A stretch of DNA of 64,000 nt from Paragordius varius (lineage: Eukaryota > Nematomorpha), in contig OZ176055.1 of the NCBI GenBank assembly GCA_964247055.1, positions 6,758,001 to 6,822,000 on the forward strand, given 5' to 3'. The first letter of the stretch is position 1. Each line of letters opens with the position of its first letter. This document shows, piece by piece, positions 61,101 to 64,000 of this stretch. Made by a program: the position numbers and the translations under genes. The notes below the pieces were generated by a model. The model was not told the origin of the DNA, made no database searches, and saw only the letters and a list, made by a program, of their open reading frames with translations.

Positions 61101-61769
61101 ACGAAATACACTTTCTCTAGCCTTTTAAACATTTTTCATTTTAAAAAATCTCATTTTTAATTTGTTATCGTAAATTTTTTTAATTTGCGAATACTACAGG
61201 CAAAAATTTTCTAATTATATTAGCACAAATCAAAATCAGCTGTGCGTTTCAGCCAGGTTTTGAACTCTAAAAGTTAGTAAACTAAATATATGAGCATTTT
61301 TATATAATAGAGGCGAACAATACTTAATAATTTAATTTTAAAATAAACATATCTAATATTTTATTACCAATTGCTCTCGCATAGAACTACCCAAAAATGT
61401 TATAATCTAAAAATTGAAAAGGTAATGATACGAAAATTTAAGATGATTGAAATGTTCAGCATTTTCGATTTGTATTTAAATTTTTTTTATACCGTCTCTA
61501 CCATGCTTCACAATACCATACTGCTTCACCAAAATTTTGCTAAAAGATTTAACAATGATGTCTAATCTAGAGTCTATTAAAGATTCTTATCAAGAAATCT
61601 CGGCAGTTTTGTCTTAATTTTAAAACTAACCCATTTTAGAGTAGGTCAAAAATTCGAAACTTTCGAAGAACATATATAAAAATTTTTACTTTGTATCTTG
61701 GTTTTAAATATGGTTTATGATATATTTAATGTTATTTTTATATTTTTGGCTTTCACCAAATTCATTTAA
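61101..61769. other. Intergenic, no gene seen
   Basis: AT-rich. A short stretch near 61615-61670 (ACCCATTTTAGA, CGAAACTTTCG) loosely resembles 62728-62775, suggesting an old repeat. Confidence 0.4.
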
Positions 61770-62344
61770 CACTTTACAAATCGGGGTCTCTAAATACCCC
61801 AGACAAATTTGATTTAGGATTTTTAAAAAACTATTGAAGGAAATGGTCCCAATTTAAATTTATGCTATCCTAATAAAAATTATATAATTATGCCAAAATA
61901 TCTAATTAAAATTCTGTTTTGAAAAAAAAGTTCCATGTCAAACTGCTTTGACGCCATTTTTATTTTACAAAATTTTTGCAAAAAATCGTCTTCATTCAAT
62001 TTTAAGGGTAAAATTAAAGCTAATTTTATATTTAAATTACATCTAACATTGATCGAAATAGAAAAAGCGGTTTATTTTGTATTATTTTTCAATTTTACCA
62101 TTGCACACATGGCACGTTTACTAATTATTTTACCTTTCGATTTTAGCTTAAAATAAGTAATATCAAGTATTTTTGAGTATATTTTTTAACTTATTTCGGT
62201 TTGTCAATGTTATATAAGTGCGAAATTTTGCCATGGTTTTGATTCCTTCCATACTCTTCGAAGAATTTAATTTTAAACAGGCCTGGGGTATTTAACTACC
62301 CCAATTTGAATTAAAGGACCAAAATGAATGTGTTGTTTTCAAGT
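61770..62344. mobile_element. TTAA-type MITE, family C copy 6
   Basis: TTAA precedes CACTTTACAAATCGGGG; the interior is very similar to copy 1 over its whole length (TTTTAAAAAACTATTGAAGG, AAAAAAGTTCCATGTCAAAC, TAGAAAAAGCGGTTT). The right TTAA is mutated (AAGTAATA). Confidence 0.7.
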
Positions 62345-63211
62345 AATAGACTCAATTTTGTGATTTTATGATATGGAGCAACTACCAAAAAATGACAATA
62401 ACTTTCGATCACTCTTAAAGTCAACAAAAAACAAAACCTGATATTTTTACACCCTCTTTTGTACATCGTGTTTAAAAAGATGGTGACCTCGATAAAAAAA
62501 TATTTAATTTTTCTGAATGCCAAATTTTATTACTTTTTTGGAGGGGGACAAAGTGTTTTAAATTCTTGAAGCCTTTTTATACCGTTTTTATGCCTCAAAA
62601 TAATATAAGGTACGCTTCAATAAGATTTTGCAAAAAATTAATCATTTAAAAATTTATCTTAAAAAAAGTATTTTTAATTGATATGAAAATAAGCTTTTTC
62701 GTGCGTCGACATTTTGACTTCATTTTAAGAGAACCAGCCCATTTTACAAGAGCAAAAAAATCTGCGACTTTCGCCCACAAAATAATAAAAATTTTAAAAA
62801 TATTGAATTGCTATTTATATGTAGATGATGATATCTTTAGCGATATTTTTGGGATGAAGCATTTAAAACCAAAAAAGATTTTATCTAAAAATATGTGCGC
62901 AATACAGCAAAAGTGTAAATATCTTTCTTATATTTCTTATTGCAGAAATCAAAAGTGCCATGAACATCCTGATACACTTTTCTTTTGTTATATATATATA
63001 TATATTTATTACGATTTTTTATACCCCCCGATTTTGGACGCAGTGTTCTGGCATATTATATTTTTTAATTCACCATATAATTGAAATTTTATATTAAACT
63101 ATACTATAATACAGTAAATGCATATTTGTCATTTTCAAATCCATTTTTTATATATGAAATATGACAAATTTATATAAACAGATACCGAAAGTATTTTTAT
63201 GTAAACATCAC
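62345..63211. other. Intergenic upstream of SDHA
   Basis: Contains a 133-codon open frame (62683-63084) rich in Ile/Tyr/Phe that overlaps a (TA)n tract and matches no family; not accepted as a gene. The SDHA promoter should lie here. Confidence 0.4.
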
Positions 63212-64000
63212 ATGTTACGCAATACCACACCGTGGTTATCGAAGGTAATTTTGGATTTATATATTAAGTATCAACACACATTAAAATGTACTCTATCTTC
63301 GACTTTTCAACAAAGAAGGGTATGCATTTTGTACTAAATATCATAGAGTTTTAGCAAACAGTATCCTGTTGTGGATCATACATATGACGCTTTAGTTGTA
63401 GGGGCTGGTGGTGCTGGACTTAGGGCAGCATTTGGTCTTGCCAGTTCTGGCTTTAAAACTGTTTGTATATCGAAACTTTTTCCGACACGGAGTCATACTG
63501 TAGCTGCTCAAGGGGGAATTAATGCGGCCCTAGGAAACATGGAACCCGATGATTGGAAATGGCACATGTAATTAATGTTTTTAACCATATTTTTGTTTTT
63601 AAGCCGTGGTCCTGACTATAATTTTTTGGATAAAGACCGTGCACCATATAATACCGAAGAGTATAGGGTATCTGGCACATATGCACATGTTTATACTTTA
63701 ACTAAGCGCATAAAAATAAATTAATTAGGTCCATGTGGCCTGTTGTCTGATGTTTCTCTACCATTAATTTACTCTCTTAAATTAATAACCAATTAAGAGT
63801 GCAGAGAGTTTTTTTACAATTTTTTAAGATCAAAACATATAAATTTAAAATATTTTAATTTTGCATTCAACCATTGTTTACACACATAGTTTAAGGGTAC
63901 AATATATTGTTTTTTCCAAAAAAATTATTTTACACACTTTGATTAGGTATGACACAGTTAAAGGTTCAGATTGGCTGGGAGATCAAGATGCAATCCAATA
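63212..64000 (+). CDS. SDHA: Succinate dehydrogenase flavoprotein subunit, 5' part (runs off window)
   Basis: Exons: 63212-63244, 63269-63319, 63362-63567, and 63947 to beyond the window end. SDHA is the FAD-bearing catalytic subunit of mitochondrial complex II and oxidises succinate to fumarate. The first two exons encode a basic, Ser/Thr-rich presequence ([11 protein letters not shown], then a stretch ending QQRR). Exon 3 has [14 protein letters not shown], the dinucleotide-binding [13 protein letters not shown], and [16 protein letters not shown] with the His that carries FAD covalently. Exon 4 gives [17 protein letters not shown]. Intron 1 is 24 nt and intron 2 is 42 nt. An alternative acceptor 10 bp upstream for exon 3 exists but breaks phase. 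The remaining roughly 85% of the protein is outside the window. Confidence 0.95.

Noticed and set aside
62683-63084. 133-codon open frame upstream of SDHA
   Set aside because: Ile/Tyr/Lys-rich, crosses a (TA)n tract, no motif, and part of it resembles other intergenic DNA at about 61615.

Overview
The window is AT-rich eukaryotic DNA, almost certainly from an invertebrate animal. All multi-exon genes use GT-AG introns, and the proteins are of animal type: Golgi tethering subunit COG2, RNA polymerase II subunit RPB4, mitochondrial phosphatase PGAM5, an ABHD17-type depalmitoylase, a UBAP1-like ESCRT-I subunit, an aminergic-type seven-transmembrane receptor and succinate dehydrogenase subunit A. 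Several introns are only 23-32 nt long. In animals such tiny introns are best known from dicyemid mesozoans, but this placement is inference. Other introns in the same genes run to kilobases and are filled with transposons.

Layout, left to right: a 12-exon ABHD17 gene (68-9918, +) converges on a 17-exon COG2 gene (22310-10490, -). COG2 is divergent from single-exon POLR2D (22352-22738, +), with only 41 bp between the start codons. A Helitron-rich block follows (about 23.2-26.9 kb), then a 7-exon Ldh2-type oxidoreductase (27326-29438, +) and a decayed mariner. Next come small DNA elements (31-35 kb), PGAM5 (35129-39741, +), more elements, the giant receptor gene (43679-50639, +), a reverse Helitron, UBAP1-like (55276-56463, +), a composite Helitron/palindrome locus (56.8-59.0 kb), a GC-rich hAT-like element (about 60.2-61.1 kb) and the 5' part of SDHA (63212 to window end, +). 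For each complete multi-exon gene the exon phases join without error and the homologous protein is covered end to end.

The genes are housekeeping functions with no operon-like relationship. The unusual content is the mobile DNA. A family of palindromic elements begins TACCATTT, ends AAATGGTA and sits between TA duplications. Its long inverted arms are arrays of about 21-bp units whose sequence differs completely between subfamilies. An empty copy of one insertion site is present elsewhere in the window and fixes the TA duplication. Other elements are non-autonomous Helitrons (one only 147 bp), two CACTA-type elements with TTA duplications, a TTAA-flanked family, and hAT-like and TA-flanked MITEs. 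No transposase or helicase able to move them is present. Among host proteins the outliers are the receptor, with an extracellular loop 2 of about 465 residues, and ABHD17, expanded to 846 residues by low-complexity insertions.
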